A stretch of 64,000 nucleotides of DNA from Torymus aiolomorphi (GCA_036365515.1 CM070877.1:84480522-84544521); one strand, 5' to 3'. Shown: positions 35,941-46,509, numbered from the stretch's first letter. Made by a program: numbers and translations. The notes: generated by a model not told the origin, from the letters alone.

Positions 35941-37378
35941 TTGGGTATACAAATAAGTTTCCGCCGTTTTCAAGAGATGGCTCCACCGACAAAATTACTT
36001 TGAAATCGTCAGATGTAAAATGTCACATAGAAAGTTTGGACACCTGGCAACAACATAACCTTAAAATACTATTGACTTTGTATTGGCAGTATACATTTTT
36101 TTTTGTTCGAAAATGTCGAGTTTCGTACCGAATAAGCGTCATTTGCGGAAAGTTTTGATTTATTTATTTCATTTAAAGAAATCTGCTGCTAAGGCGCATC
36201 TGTCGCTTGTAGAAGTTTACGGTGATGCTGCTTTAAGTGAGAGAAGTTGTCGTGAGTAGTTCAAAAGTTTAAAAATGGCGAGTTTTACGTGGAAGATAAA
36301 GAACGCGAAGGAAGGCCAGTCAAGTTTGAAGACGCTGAGTTAGAGGCATTATTGGACCAAGACTCATGCCAAACTGAAGAGCAGGGGCTTTATCGAGATA
36401 AACAAAATTTAAGTGCTGTTTTCATTTCTGGCCAATCAGCGAGCTGGAAATTTTTCAATATCCAATCAAATTTAGCAACACCTCGAAAATTTCGCTTTGT
36501 ACCGAACACTCGATAAGGCCCCAGCTCGCAGAAAGCTTGGGAGTGACTCAACAAACGATTTCACACCGTCTCAAGACCACTGGTATGGTACAAAAGCAAG
36601 GAAATTGGGTTCCGCATGAACTGAAACTCAGAGACGTCGAGCGCCGTCTTTTCACGTGTAAACAACTTCTCCAAAGATAAAGTCGAAAGGGTTTTTTGCA
36701 TCGAATAGTCACGGGAGATGAAAAGTGGATCTACTACGACAACCCAAAGCGTAGGAAATCATGGAGTAAGCCCGGCTATGTACCAACTTCAACGGCCAAA
36801 CCGAATATTTATGGCAAAAGTTAATGTTGTGCATTTGGTGGGATCAGCTCGGAGTAATCTATTAGTAATCTATTATACGGGCTACTCCAGCCTAACGAAA
36901 CTATCACTGGAGAACGTTATCAACAGCAACTGTTGCAATTGAGCAGAGAATTGAAGCTTAAACGCCCCCAATATGCCAAAAGACATGACAAAGTGATTTT
37001 TCAGCACGACAACGCTCGGCCACATGTTGCAAAAGTCGTCAAGGATACTTTGGAAGCTTTACAATGGGATGTCTTACCCCACCCGCCGTATTCACCAGAC
37101 ATTGCTCCTTAGGACTACCACTTGTTCCGGTCGATGGCTCACGCCCTGGTCAAGCAGTACTTCACTTCTTACGAAGAAGCCAAAAATTGGGTCGATTCAT
37201 GGGTAGCCTCAAAAGATGAAGAGTTTTTTCGACGTGGCATCCGAATGCTGCCAGAAAGATGGCAAAAAGTAGTAGCCAATGACGGACAATATTTTGAATA
37301 AAATGTAACGTATATTTTTTTTTACAATGAATTGATAATTTTTATAAAAAAACGGCGGAAACTTATTTGTATTTACAA
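35941..37378 (+). mobile_element. mariner transposon, TA target duplication
   Basis: The ends are inverted: TACAAATAAGTTTCCGCCG near 35948 and its reverse CGGCGGAAACTTATTTGTA near 37352. TA dinucleotides flank at 35939-35940 and 37379-37380. At ~1.44 kb with one transposase frame it has the size and structure of a mariner. The extreme bases of the two ends differ slightly. Confidence 0.9.
36113..37301 (+). pseudogene. mariner transposase, broken
   Basis: Cut-and-paste transposase of the Tc1/mariner family. It starts MSSFVPNKRHLRKVL, followed by the helix-turn-helix region, with a stop at about 36260. IVTGDEKWIYYDN supplies the first catalytic Asp, VIFQHDNARPH the second, and SPDIAP-stop-DYHLFRSM the third, with the D34D-type spacing of mariner. 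The stop beside the third Asp (near 37110) and several frameshifts (near 36400, 36820 and 37030) inactivate it. The end, LPERWQKVVANDGQYFE, is typical. Confidence 0.9.
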
Positions 37379-37749
37379 TATTTACATGAATAGCCTTTCT
37401 GTAATAACTATACTTCAGAATTATTTACATGAATAGCTTTTCTGTAATAACTTTGTAGTCTGATAATTGTAACACTTGTTAATGCTCCAGGCTTTTTTTT
37501 CCAAACTTTTTTGCTTTGCAAAATATTGCAATAGCACAGTCCAGTACCTAATCTTTTATGTACATGATTGGTACATTCTTCTTTTTCAATAACTATATCA
37601 CCATACAAAGCTAATTCATTTAAACTATTCCAGGTCTTACAATCTCCGTCAGATATTATTTTTGTGTTCATTATCTTATTTTTTGCCCCAGAGTGACTCC
37701 AAATTCTTTTGGCTGCCTTCGACTTCAATGGATTCTGATCAGCCTTCAT

Positions 37750-38033
37750 AATTTATGTTGAATCGTACTTCCTTTTGGCTATCTCACAAGATTTTTCGAT
37801 AAATACAATTTTCTTACTTCATTTCTTGCATTTTCCAGTACTCAAACATACACGACCTCACTGACATACAATTCATATCTAAACCCATACAAAGTCTTTC
37901 CAATGTTGCATACCTTGAGCCTGATAGTATTGACAGCCGGCTCGCTGCCGGAATCGATTCACCGGGTTACGCGGATTCGCGAGACGCGAGAACAGTAGGT
38001 AGAGATCAGCGACGAGAAACTACTTTAAAGATA
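37750..38033. other. Non-coding stretch ending in a target-site duplication
   Basis: No gene recognised. It ends in ACTTTAAAGATA (38022-38033), repeated at 44075-44086 beyond Penelope 1. The sequence before it, with CGCGAGACGCGAGAACAG, resembles that after the right copy (CGCGAGACGCGGCGAGAG). Confidence 0.6.
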
Positions 38034-38087
38034 CTGATTTGATTCTTGACAACAGGAGTTGGAATAAAAAAAATGAAAAACACCTTT

Positions 38088-38142
38088 TTAAATCAACGTT
38101 TCGGACATTTTGTATTAATATGTCCCTCTTCAGGATACTAAA
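38088..38142 (-). ncRNA. Hammerhead ribozyme motif, Penelope 1 left end
   Basis: On the minus strand: AUC, CUGAAGA (38133-38127), one unpaired G, stem II GGACAU/AUGUCC, GAAA and CGUU, then GAU. All invariant core positions are present, and AUC/GAU can close stem I. Stem III is only the palindrome ACGU, so activity would need a dimer. Confidence 0.7.
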
Positions 38143-38520
38143 ATATAAAATTATAATAATATTACATATATGTTAAAACAAATTAATTTTTAAACATTTT
38201 AAACAATTACGGAGAAACTTACAATTAGTCGTAGTCAGATTAGTTATTTGCGGGACGACAATCCGCTCGTCAATAACTAAACTCTTACATTTTCGTTGCT
38301 TTTATACTCGTATTTCGCACTACTACATATTAAGATAGTTGTTGGACGAGAAAGGGTGGAGCTAAGTGTCAATGCCGGTGCTAGAGTAGACAGAGCAGTA
38401 ACAAGGCGACACGCATTGGAAGAAGCATATTAGAAGAAGTGGCTAGGGTTTGTATACTAGTGTATACCTGGCTAGACTATGTCTTACCTCCTTAATGCGT
38501 GCGTTCCCATTAACTCCCCT

Positions 38521-38871
38521 TTACCTCTGCGTGGCATTACTTATTATTGAGCAGAATTCAATATGTTTAATAAAGAAATTATAATCATTCGGTAGTTTAG
38601 TAATTTCAAACTGTCTGTTAAGATAATTTTGTTGCGTGTGAATATATAAAGCTTCGGAGAAAAGTCTTTTTGCGTTATTTGTTTCATTATCTAGTATTTT
38701 AACATTTTCCAAATCCATAGAATGATTTTTATCTTTTGTGTGTGTGTAAAATGACGAATTTTGGTCTTTATCGTTATATTTCTTTATATGTTCTTTTGTT
38801 CTCACATTTAATCGTCTGCTCGTCTGTCCAACATAAGACGCATTACAATCTTTACAATTAATCTTATATAT
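38521..38871 (-). pseudogene. GIY-YIG endonuclease fragment, left arm of Penelope 1
   Basis: Minus-strand copy of the Penelope C-terminus. It starts in INCKDCNASYVGQTSRR and runs RTKEHIKKYNDKDQN ... LFSEALYIHTQ ... SIISNATQR to the stop at 38521. It keeps both zinc cysteines (CKDC), whereas the right-arm copy reads SKDC. It has no RT upstream because the arm starts here, next to the internal junction, so it cannot be a full enzyme. Confidence 0.85.
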
Positions 38872-38945
38872 TGTAGATTACTATTTGTAGATTATTACCT
38901 AACCTAAGATCTTCTATTTGTAGATTATTACCTAACAAAACTAAA
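38872..38945 (+). repeat. Short tandem repeat at the head-to-head junction
   Basis: ATTTGTAGATTATTACCTAAC occurs twice, at about 38885 and 38922, with a partial copy before them (TTGTAGATTACT). It separates the inverted left arm from the start of the RT region. Confidence 0.6.
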
Positions 38946-38961
38946 ATTTATCATTAGCCCA

Positions 38962-41129
38962 GTGAGAAATAAATTGAAAAAGAAACTTGAAAATATTTAT
39001 TTCAAAAATTATAAAGTTGAAATCGAAAAGGATAGATACATGGAATCGCAAAACCATAATAATAATAGGGGCAATCACCTAATTGAAAACACACAGGTTG
39101 TTGAACTTAGCACACGAGATAATATATATGAAAAGTGGTGTGTGAATGTTTCTGACATTCAACTTCCGATTTATGTTATTGACACGTTAAAACTTGGAGA
39201 GAAATTTAATTTCAAGAAAAAGTTTGATAACAACCTAACATTACACTATATAAAGAACTTTGAAACTTTTGTAAATAATTATGTTGATGACGAAAAAACA
39301 ACAAAAATAAGAGGAACCTTCTTAAATACGTTAAAAAAATTTTATAACAAAGATTTATCAAACCTTTCATATACAGACACAAAATTTAAAATTGATTTAG
39401 TTAAAACAAAAATGTTTATAAAACAAAATCCAGAGATTTTAATTACTAGAGCAGACAACGGCAACGCGACAGTTATAATAATAAAATCCTCTTATGTAGA
39501 AAAAACCGAAAACTTGTTTTTAGATCAAAAATACTACTTACAAATAAAAAAAGATCCGCTGCCTAGCTTAGAAAGGAGAACGAATGAATTAACGAAATGG
39601 CTAAATAAGATAGATTTTATGGGAAATGGTAAAAGATTGCCATCTGTATTACAAAAGTTTAATATTTCGAAAGTGTATGGGCTTATCAAAATCCATAAAA
39701 TTGGTTTTCCAGTCAGGCCAATAATTTCTACTATAAATTCTCCGACTTATAACTTATCTAAGTTCGTTGCAAAATTTTTACAGAATAATTTAAAATCTCA
39801 TGCCTCACATATTGACAACAGTTTTAAATTGATTGAAAAAATAAATAATATCCAAATTCCTCCTAACTATGAGATTATTAGTTTAGACGTGGTTAGTCTT
39901 TTCACAAACGTCCCGGAGATTTTGATGTGTAAGGCGATTGAGAAAAGATGGCCACAAATACACAATAAAATTAATATAACTCTTACAGAATTTTTGGAAA
40001 TAATAAAGTTTATTTTTAATAATAATTATTTTCAATTAATAAAAAATTTTATAAACAAATTTTTGGATATGCGATGGGCAACCCCATAAGCCCGATTTTA
40101 TCTGATATAGTCATGGATGATTTAGAAACTGAGTGTTTGAATAATTTAAACTTCCAACCAAAGTTTTATTTTAGATATGTGGATGACATTGTACTATGTT
40201 TAACTAAAGAAAAGATTGATTACACTTTAAATATGTTTAACACATACGACGAAAATTTACAGTTCACTATTGAACGAGCACACAACAATAGTATTAGTTT
40301 CCTAGATTTAAAAATAATAATTAACCTACACAGGCACATAATAACAAATTGGTATCGAAAACAAACTTTTTCAGGACGATATTTAAATTATAATTCCCAC
40401 CACCCTCTACAGATAAAAATAGCTATTATTTATGGCTTAGTAGACAGAGCAATAAATTTATCACATGTCAGTTTTCATAAAAAAAAATTTATCGTTTATA
40501 AAAGAAGTATTACAAAATAATAACTATCCAAAAAATTTAATAGAATTTTATATAAATAAACGACTGAGAAAGATTAGAGACAAAAATATAGTTACAAACG
40601 AAAGGGACAAAAATAATAAAGGTATTATTTGTTTACCGTATGTTCAAGAACTAGAATATTTTAATAAAAACTTTTTCAAACAACTAAGTACTAATGTTGT
40701 GTATAGTACGAAAAACAAATTAAATAACATTATAACACTAGGCAAGGATAAGACTGAACACTCTAATTATCTAATGTAGTATATAAGATTAATAGTAAAG
40801 ATTGTAATGCGTCTTATGTTGGACAGACGAGCAGACGATTAAATGTGAGAACAAAAGAACATATGAAGAAATATAACGATAAAGACCAAAATTCGTCATT
40901 TTACACACACACAAAAGATAAAAATCATTCTATAGATTTGGAAAATGTTAAAATACTAGATAATGAAACAAATAACGCAAAAAGACTTTTCTCCGAAGCT
41001 TTATATATTCACACGCAACAAAATTATCTTAACAGACAGTTTGAAATTACTAGACTACCGAATGATTATAATTTCTTTATTAAACATATTGAATTCTGCT
41101 CAATAATGAGTAATGCCACGCAGAGGTAA
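38962..41129 (+). pseudogene. Penelope 1 reverse transcriptase with C-terminal GIY-YIG endonuclease
   Basis: Full-length-like Penelope protein in three frames. The first (38962-40089) carries ITRADNGNATVI, YGLIKIHK, RPIISTINSPTYN and motif A SLDVVSLFTNVP with the catalytic Asp. A slip in a T-run near 40065 moves to the frame with MGNPISPILSD and YFRYVDDIVL (the YVDD box), then WYRKQTFSGRYLNY. A second slip near 40490 and a third near 40770 lead to the endonuclease: INSKDCNASYVGQTSRR, where the first zinc Cys is Ser, then RTKEHMKKYNDKDQN and LFSEALYIHTQ, ending at 41129. Three frameshifts make this copy defective, but the active-site residues of RT are kept. Confidence 0.9.
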
Positions 41130-41340
41130 AGGGGAATTAATGGGAACGCACGCATTAAGGAGGTAAGACACAGTCTAGCCGGGTATACACTAGTATACAA
41201 ACCCTAGCCACTTCTTCTAATATACTTCTTCCAATGCGTGTCGCCTTGTTACTGCTCTGTGTACTCTAGCACCGGCATTGACACTTAGTTCCACCCTTTC
41301 TCGTCCAACAACTATCTTAATATGTAGTAGTGCGAAATAC

Positions 41341-41512
41341 GAGTATAAAAGCGACGAAAATGTAAGAGTTTAGTTATTGACGAGCGGATTGTCGTCCCGC
41401 AAATAACTAATCTGACTACGACTAATTGTAAGTTTCTCCGTAATTGTTTAAAATGTTTAAAAATTAATTTGTTTTAACATATATGTAATATTATTATAAT
41501 TTTATATTTTAG
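41341..41512 (+). promoter_or_regulatory. Penelope 1 pLTR promoter and leader intron
   Basis: TATAAAA at 41344-41350 is followed about 80 bp later by a donor GTAAGT (41428) and a pyrimidine-poor acceptor TATATTTTAG (41511-41512), an 85-nt intron. The acceptor lies four bases before the hammerhead CTGAAGA box. The same arrangement is seen in Penelope 4 and, inverted, near 38140-38306. A retained leader intron is known for Penelope; splicing here is inferred. Confidence 0.55.
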
Positions 41513-41566
41513 TATCCTGAAGAGGGACATATTAATAAAAAATGTCCGAAACGTTGATTTAAAAAG
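41508..41566 (+). ncRNA. Hammerhead ribozyme motif, Penelope 1 right end
   Basis: AUC, CUGAAGA (41517-41523), one extra G, stem II GGACAU/AUGUCC with a loop of about 11 nt, GAA, ACGU, U, then GAU. The core is intact and stem I closes with AUC/GAU, possibly extended by UUUUA/UAAAA. Stem III is the four-base palindrome ACGU. Predicted to be active, if at all, as a dimer. Confidence 0.7.
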
Positions 41567-41647
41567 GTGTTTTTTCTAAGAAGCTAATGAGTTAAGTCGA
41601 TCTGACGGAGGCGAGGATTAGAAATCAAAAATTCAACGATTTCATTA

Positions 41648-41698
41648 GAAAAGGCAACGTTTCGTTGGCTTGGTCTGCCAACCTCTTCAGGCTACAAT
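41648..41698 (-). ncRNA. Hammerhead ribozyme motif, Penelope 2 left end
   Basis: Minus strand: GC, CUGAAGA (41690-41684), one extra G, stem II GUUGGC/GCCAAC, GAA, ACGU, U, GC. Same layout as the right-end copy. Stem II differs entirely in sequence from that of Penelope 1 yet pairs, which supports the structure. Confidence 0.7.
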
Positions 41699-41938
41699 TT
41701 TTTATTAAACAGAAAAAAACAATTAATACAATGTAATTAATAGAAACTAAAAACACTCGCGTAATACAATAATTAATACCTTAAATTATAACGTGTGTTA
41801 CGTAGTACACATGAAGTCGATGTTAACGCAAAACATGAGATTGGTCAGTATTTATAGTATACACAGTAAAGGGTTGGTGTCTGTGTTTACAAACAAAACG
41901 CAGATACATATAGAACGAAAAATCAAACGACAACAAAT

Positions 41939-43150
41939 TTAATTTAAAAGTCTCAATAAAGGAAAATAAGACGTATTTAAAAATTTAACGTCTTCTTTCT
42001 TATTTATGTTATTACTGTTGCACTTAATGTGGATCATTTCTGACAATATATGTTTTTTGTAATTAGCTTCCTGATCTAGAATTTTGGTATTGTCCCAGTC
42101 AAAATCATAGAGAAATTTATTCCTATGTTGTGGAACTACTGATTCTATGTTGTTATTTTTTTGATGTTCGTTAATTCTCATTTTTATTGTACGTTTAGTT
42201 TCTCCTACATATGACGCAGGACACGATTTACAAAAGAACTTATAAACTACGTTGGTCTTATCCCACTTTTTTGTAGGGTCTTTACCTAATTTTATTACAG
42301 AACTTAGACTCTTATTAACAAGAGGCAAAACACGGAAGTTATAAAGTTTGAGAATGGTTACAATTTTTTCAAAAATGTCATTGAACGGTAATGAAATATG
42401 GGATACAAATTCGTTTTGTACAATATTGTCTTTTTGGTTGTTCTCATATTTAATTTTGTAAAATCTTTTGTATGGATATTGTTTGATGAATCTCCGTGGA
42501 TAATTATTATTTTTGAGTAATGTAGTAACAATATTTAGATTTTTCCTATGAAATTTTTTATTTGATAATAAAATTGCTCTGTCAACAAGGTTGTACACAA
42601 TATTGATCTTCTGTTGTGGTGGATGATAGGAATGATAATTAATAAGTCTGCCGGAAGAAGTCGGTTTATTATACCAATCTGTAATAATCGTATTATTATG
42701 GTGGATTAAAAGAATATCTAGAAAATTGATTTTTTTGTCCTGTTCTAATTCATAAGTAAATTGTAACTTGTTATTATAGGAATTGAACGTATTTATTACG
42801 GTATTGATATGTTTTTTGTCGTTACACATAATCGTGTCATCAACGTAGCGGAAATAAAAAAGTGGAAGAATATCATGGTTTTCTTTCAAAATTTTTAGAC
42901 AGTCAGTTTCCAAATCGTCCATCACAATATCTGCAAATAATGGCGATATCGGGGAACCCATAGGTGTACCATCAATTTGTCTATAAAATTTGTTATTGAA
43001 AGAAAAAAAGGTATTCGAAAATAGAAATTTTATACATGTAATAATTTCGTTGAATGGGATTTTGCATCTATTATGTATGGAATCAAATCTTCGATCTATA
43101 GTGTCTAATACTAGTTGTAGTGGAATGTCTGTAAATAGAGAAATAACGTA
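41939..43150 (-). CDS. Penelope 2 RT (C-terminal half) plus GIY-YIG endonuclease
   Basis: An open minus-strand frame runs from the truncation near 43150 (SLFTDIPLQLV, RT motif A region with its Asp) through MGSPISPLFADIVMDDLE, LFYFRYVDDTIM (YVDD box), LQFTYELEQDKKINFLDI and WYNKPTSSGRLINYHSYHP to the endonuclease: VVYKFFCKSCPASYVGETKR with the CxxC zinc pair, RINEHQKNNN and LSEMIHIKCNSN. It ends FPLLRLLN at 41939. No stop or shift is seen, so the C-terminal half is intact; only the N-terminal half of the RT is missing because of 5' truncation. It could still code for a partial protein if transcribed, but not a full RT. Confidence 0.85.
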   Translation of the reverse strand, partial: YVISLFTDIPLQLVLDTIDRRFDSIHNRCKIPFNEIITCIKFLFSNTFFSFNNKFYRQIDGTPMGSPISPLFADIVMDDLETDCLKILKENHDILPLFYFRYVDDTIMCNDKKHINTVINTFNSYNNKLQFTYELEQDKKINFLDILLIHHNNTIITDWYNKPTSSGRLINYHSYHPPQQKINIVYNLVDRAILLSNKKFHRKNLNIVTTLLKNNNYPRRFIKQYPYKRFYKIKYENNQKDNIVQNEFVSHISLPFNDIFEKIVTILKLYNFRVLPLVNKSLSSVIKLGKDPTKKWDKTNVVYKFFCKSCPASYVGETKRTIKMRINEHQKNNNIESVVPQHRNKFLYDFDWDNTKILDQEANYKKHILSEMIHIKCNSNNINKKEDVKFLNTSYFPLLRLLN

Positions 43151-43167
43151 TAAAGAGACGTAATAAA

Positions 43168-43519
43168 ATTAGGTCAAGACCCTACAAAAAAGTGGGATAA
43201 GACCAACGTAGTTTATAAGTTCTTTTGTAAATCGTGTCCTGCGTCATATGTAGGAGAAACTAAACGTACAATAAAAATCAGAATTAACGAACATCAAAAA
43301 AATAACAACATAGAATCAGTAGTTCCACAACATAGAAATAAATTTCTCCATGATTTTGACTGGGACAATACCAAAATTCTAGATCAGGAAGCTAATTACA
43401 AAAAACGCATATTGTCAGAAATGATCCACATTAAGTGCAACAGTAATAACATAAATAAGAAAGAAGACGTTAAATTTTTAAATACGTCTTATTTTCCTTT
43501 ATTGAGACTTTTAAATTAA
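43168..43519 (+). CDS. GIY-YIG endonuclease fragment, right arm of Penelope 2
   Basis: Plus-strand inverted copy of the endonuclease in 41939-42300: LGQDPTKKWDKTNVVYKFF, then CKSCPASYVGETKRTIKIRI, NEHQKNNN, LSEMIHIKCNSNN, ending FPLLRLLN. It is open from the junction and nearly identical to the left copy (for example KIRI against KMRI), so the two arms are young or have been homogenised. Confidence 0.85.
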
Positions 43520-43757
43520 GTTTGTTGTCGTTTGATTTTTCTTTCAATATGTATCTGCGTTTTGTTTGTAAACACAGACACCAACCCTTTACTGTGTATA
43601 CTATAAATACTGACCAATCTCATGTTTTGCGTTAACATCGACTTCATGTGTACTACGTAACACACGTTATAATTTAAGGTATTAATTATTGTATTTCGCG
43701 AGTATTTTTAGTTTCTATTAATTACATTGTATTAATTTTTTTTCTGTTTAATAAAAA

Positions 43758-43808
43758 ATTGTAGCCTGAAGAGGTTGGCAGACCAAGCCAACGAAACGTT
43801 GCCTTTTC
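43758..43808 (+). ncRNA. Hammerhead ribozyme motif, Penelope 2 right end
   Basis: GC, CUGAAGA (43766-43772), one extra G, stem II GUUGGC/GCCAAC with loop AGACCAA, GAA, ACGU, U, GC. All core residues are conserved; stem I closes with only two pairs next to the core, then needs an internal loop. Confidence 0.7.
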
Positions 43809-44086
43809 TAATGAAATCGTTGAATTTTTGATTTCTAATCCTCGCCTCCGTCAGATCGACTTAACTCACTAGCTTCTTAGAAAAAATTTGGGAGTGCGAT
43901 ATTTTATTCATATTCTACATTAAAAAGGTGTTTTTCATTTTTTTTATTTTTTTTTTTATTCCAACTCCTGTTGTAATTAAAAAGGAAACAAACATCTATT
44001 GGTAGACTTGGCCATTAAATTCAAGAATCAAATCAGTATACGATCTTCTACCATTAGCTGAAAAAAACCACCATACTTTAAAGATA

Positions 44087-44639
<553 letters not shown>

Positions 44640-45098
44640 ACGGGTAAGTGTCGACATCATTTGCTTTCGCTCCTGCTTTATTTAAGCTTTACTGAAAAAC
44701 TATTTCGCTCTTCGGAGTGCTTTTTTCACAGGAAAGTAGCTCCACCTGCTCTCAAGCTCCCCGTCTAAGGCCCCATGTTTTACATGATGTTCTATGAGCC
44801 AGGAGTTACTTTTCTGCAAACGACACTTACCCTAACCTCCGAGGCCGGCAAACTAAACAATCATTCGCGGATCTTGGCTGTCATCGTTGGTCAATCTCGG
44901 AAGGCTTATCGCTCCCACATCATCATAGTCAATTAACCATCGCTCCAACACTGCACCGCACTGCAAGCTAGCACACGATTTGCACTTCACCATAGCAACC
45001 AAACGGCAACTTTCAAATTCTCCAAGCTAACCCCAGCAGACAGTAAGCTGTCAATAACATCAGCAGAGGTGATCGTGTATTTGTTTTGCTGTGGAACA

Positions 45099-45237
45099 TG
45101 GATGAGAAGTGCGCAGTGTGTGGTGAAACATCAGCGAGGCAGATAGGATTATGTCCGATATGTCGCCGGCCGTGCCACTCGAAATGCTCCGGTAAGCAAA
45201 AAGGTGCTCCATGCGACTTATGCCGCACAGTGGGCTA
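45099..45237 (+). pseudogene. LINE A ORF1, N-terminal PHD-like zinc finger (split)
   Basis: ATG 45099 opens MDEKCAVCGETSARQIG, then LCPICRRPCHSKCSG and APCDLCR, a C4HC3-type PHD-like finger with all eight ligands. The frame runs into the TIR element and stops there. The rest of ORF1 lies beyond the insert, from about 48840. In related insect LINEs this finger heads the ORF1 nucleic-acid-binding protein. Confidence 0.8.
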
Positions 45238-45589
45238 ATTCGTTATTTTTTGTTCATAAATCGTAGAACATTTGACAGGAATAAGATACAGAAATGAGAC
45301 AGGGATTACCTGAAAGGTAATTAAATTACCCAAATCGTAAAATTACTACCAATCGTAAAAAATTACCTTTTGACCTTGAAATTCATGAGCAAAGTCATAA
45401 CATTATTAAAAAAATTGTTTTAATCAGTTCACAGAACACGTAAATGGTTTTTTTATTTTCTACTACATCAAGTTTCTTGCAGCTTTTGGAACGAGGAATC
45501 CGAAAATGACCTTGAGAATTTAAATTTAACTCAAGGTCAATGGTAAAAATAGACGTAAAGTTAGATGAAAATTTTAGCCGTTTTGCATA

Positions 45590-45740
45590 TGCACACCCGT
45601 GCACACCCGTGCACAGACACGCACGCACACACGGACGCACACACGCACACACATACATATACACACGTGCACACATACACACACACACACACATGCACGG
45701 AAGCACATTTTTTAAAATAGGATATTTTGACTTCCAATGA
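45590..45740 (+). repeat. (CA)n-rich tract with a family-type tail
   Basis: CA repeats mixed with CG and TG, followed by TTTTTTAAAATAGGATATTT-TGACTTCC, the same tail type seen after the (CA)n tracts at 10520, 12140 and 12830. Confidence 0.7.
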
Positions 45741-45811
45741 CTCAAAATAGACCAATAACTCTGTTGTCTTAGCTTAAAACTCTTTTTCGTCACTATTAAA
45801 CTTAGCACTAA

Positions 45812-45990
45812 AACCCTTAAACCCTACACCGTTAAACCCTTAAACTCTAAACCCCTTAAACTCTAAATCCTTAAGCCCTAAACCCTTAAACCCTAAACCC
45901 TGAGACCCTAAACCCTTAAACCCTAAAACCTTAAACCCTAAACCCTTAATCCTTGAACCCTTAAACCTTAAATCCTTAAACCCTAAAATA
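45812..45990 (+). repeat. Telomere-like array of CCCTTAAACCCTAAA units
   Basis: About 180 bp built from alternating CCCTTAAA and CCCTAAA words, giving a 15-bp period, with substitutions that show decay. On the other strand this is TTTAGGGTTTAAGGG, close to the TTTAGGG type rather than the canonical insect TTAGG. Confidence 0.85.
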
Positions 45991-45999
45991 TAGTAATAA

Positions 46000-46480
46000 T
46001 TACTATATTTTATATCAATTGTGACATATTTATTTTATGACGAATTTTAATATAAGTTTATCATTTTTTACTATAAGAAGTAACAAAAATTGCTACGGAA
46101 CAAAGTAAAATTTAAAGCATCTATAATAAATATTAGTTTTATCTAAAATTTAGTATGCAATATAACAATATAATAATCTTTGCTACTTCCACTACATTCT
46201 TTTTATACACTTAATAATCTAATATTCACATGGTTAATAAATCTGTGTAATGTCAACATATAAATTCCCAGAACGAATGTAAATAATTATGCACTAAATA
46301 AGTACTATGTAGAGACAAAACACAAGCGCCAACAGAAATAATAAAGTACGCGTTAACGAGTGCGTGTGCTCGAATCAATTTTTTTTTAGATATTAATTAT
46401 ATAAAAAATTTTTAATGAATGCATTAAAAAGTTATATCAAGTTAATTGCGTTATTAATATATAAATTTGTATAGAAGTAA
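46000..46480. other. AT-rich stretch, nothing recognised
   Basis: Interior of the TIR element between the telomere-like array and the tRNA-like sequence. No coding or repeat signature beyond low complexity. Confidence 0.5.
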
Positions 46481-46509
46481 CGATAGTGAATCTACAACTT
46501 CCAAAATTT

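Larger units (their letters stand above)
35848..37455. repeat. 43-bp minisatellite split by the mariner
   Basis: ACTTCAGAATTATTTACATG recurs at 35886, 35929 (cut by the mariner at 35940) and 37411, with a partial copy at about 35848. The period of 43 bp (35886 to 35929) is not a multiple of three, so expansion breaks the surrounding reading frame. Confidence 0.8.
35391..37749 (-). pseudogene. Mutator-like transposase remnant, interrupted by a mariner
   Basis: The 5' part (37749-37408) reads KIISDGDCKTWNSLNELALY and EKEECTNHVHKRLGTGL, the core of the insect Mutator-like transposase domain, then TIIRLQSYYRKAIHVNN. The frame next enters a 43-bp minisatellite that holds the mariner, and resumes at about 35880-35760 as DDIEKMQGAIQVAIDHCSS, the block expected next. 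It ends at a possible splice donor (CTGCAG|GTAATAG, about 35755). A further minus-strand open stretch (35640-35391: SRRERLKKEEMIALLQKLEN) may be a following exon. The minisatellite expansion and mariner disable the gene. Whether it was a transposon or a domesticated gene is not decidable here. Confidence 0.6.
41575..43919. mobile_element. Penelope-like element 2, nested in Penelope 1
   Basis: Flanked by the 16-bp direct repeat TTAAAAAGGTGTTTTT (41559-41574, 43920-43935), a piece of the Penelope 1 end duplicated on insertion. The left arm (41577-42302, minus) and the right arm (43160-43889, plus) are inverted copies, each with a GIY-YIG frame and a hammerhead. The spacer contains the rest of an RT on the minus strand, truncated near 43150. 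Confidence 0.9.
38034..44074. mobile_element. Penelope-like element 1, head-to-head inverted arms, with Penelope 2 nested
   Basis: Flanked by the 12-bp direct repeat ACTTTAAAGATA (38022-38033, 44075-44086). The left arm (38034-38871) is an inverted partial copy of the 3' part (40779-41574 plus 43936-44058), and the central part carries RT on the plus strand. Inverted, partly duplicated copies of this kind are a known Penelope structure. Both ends hold a pLTR with TATAAAA, a short intron and a hammerhead core. Penelope 2 (41575-43919) lies within its right end. Confidence 0.85.
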
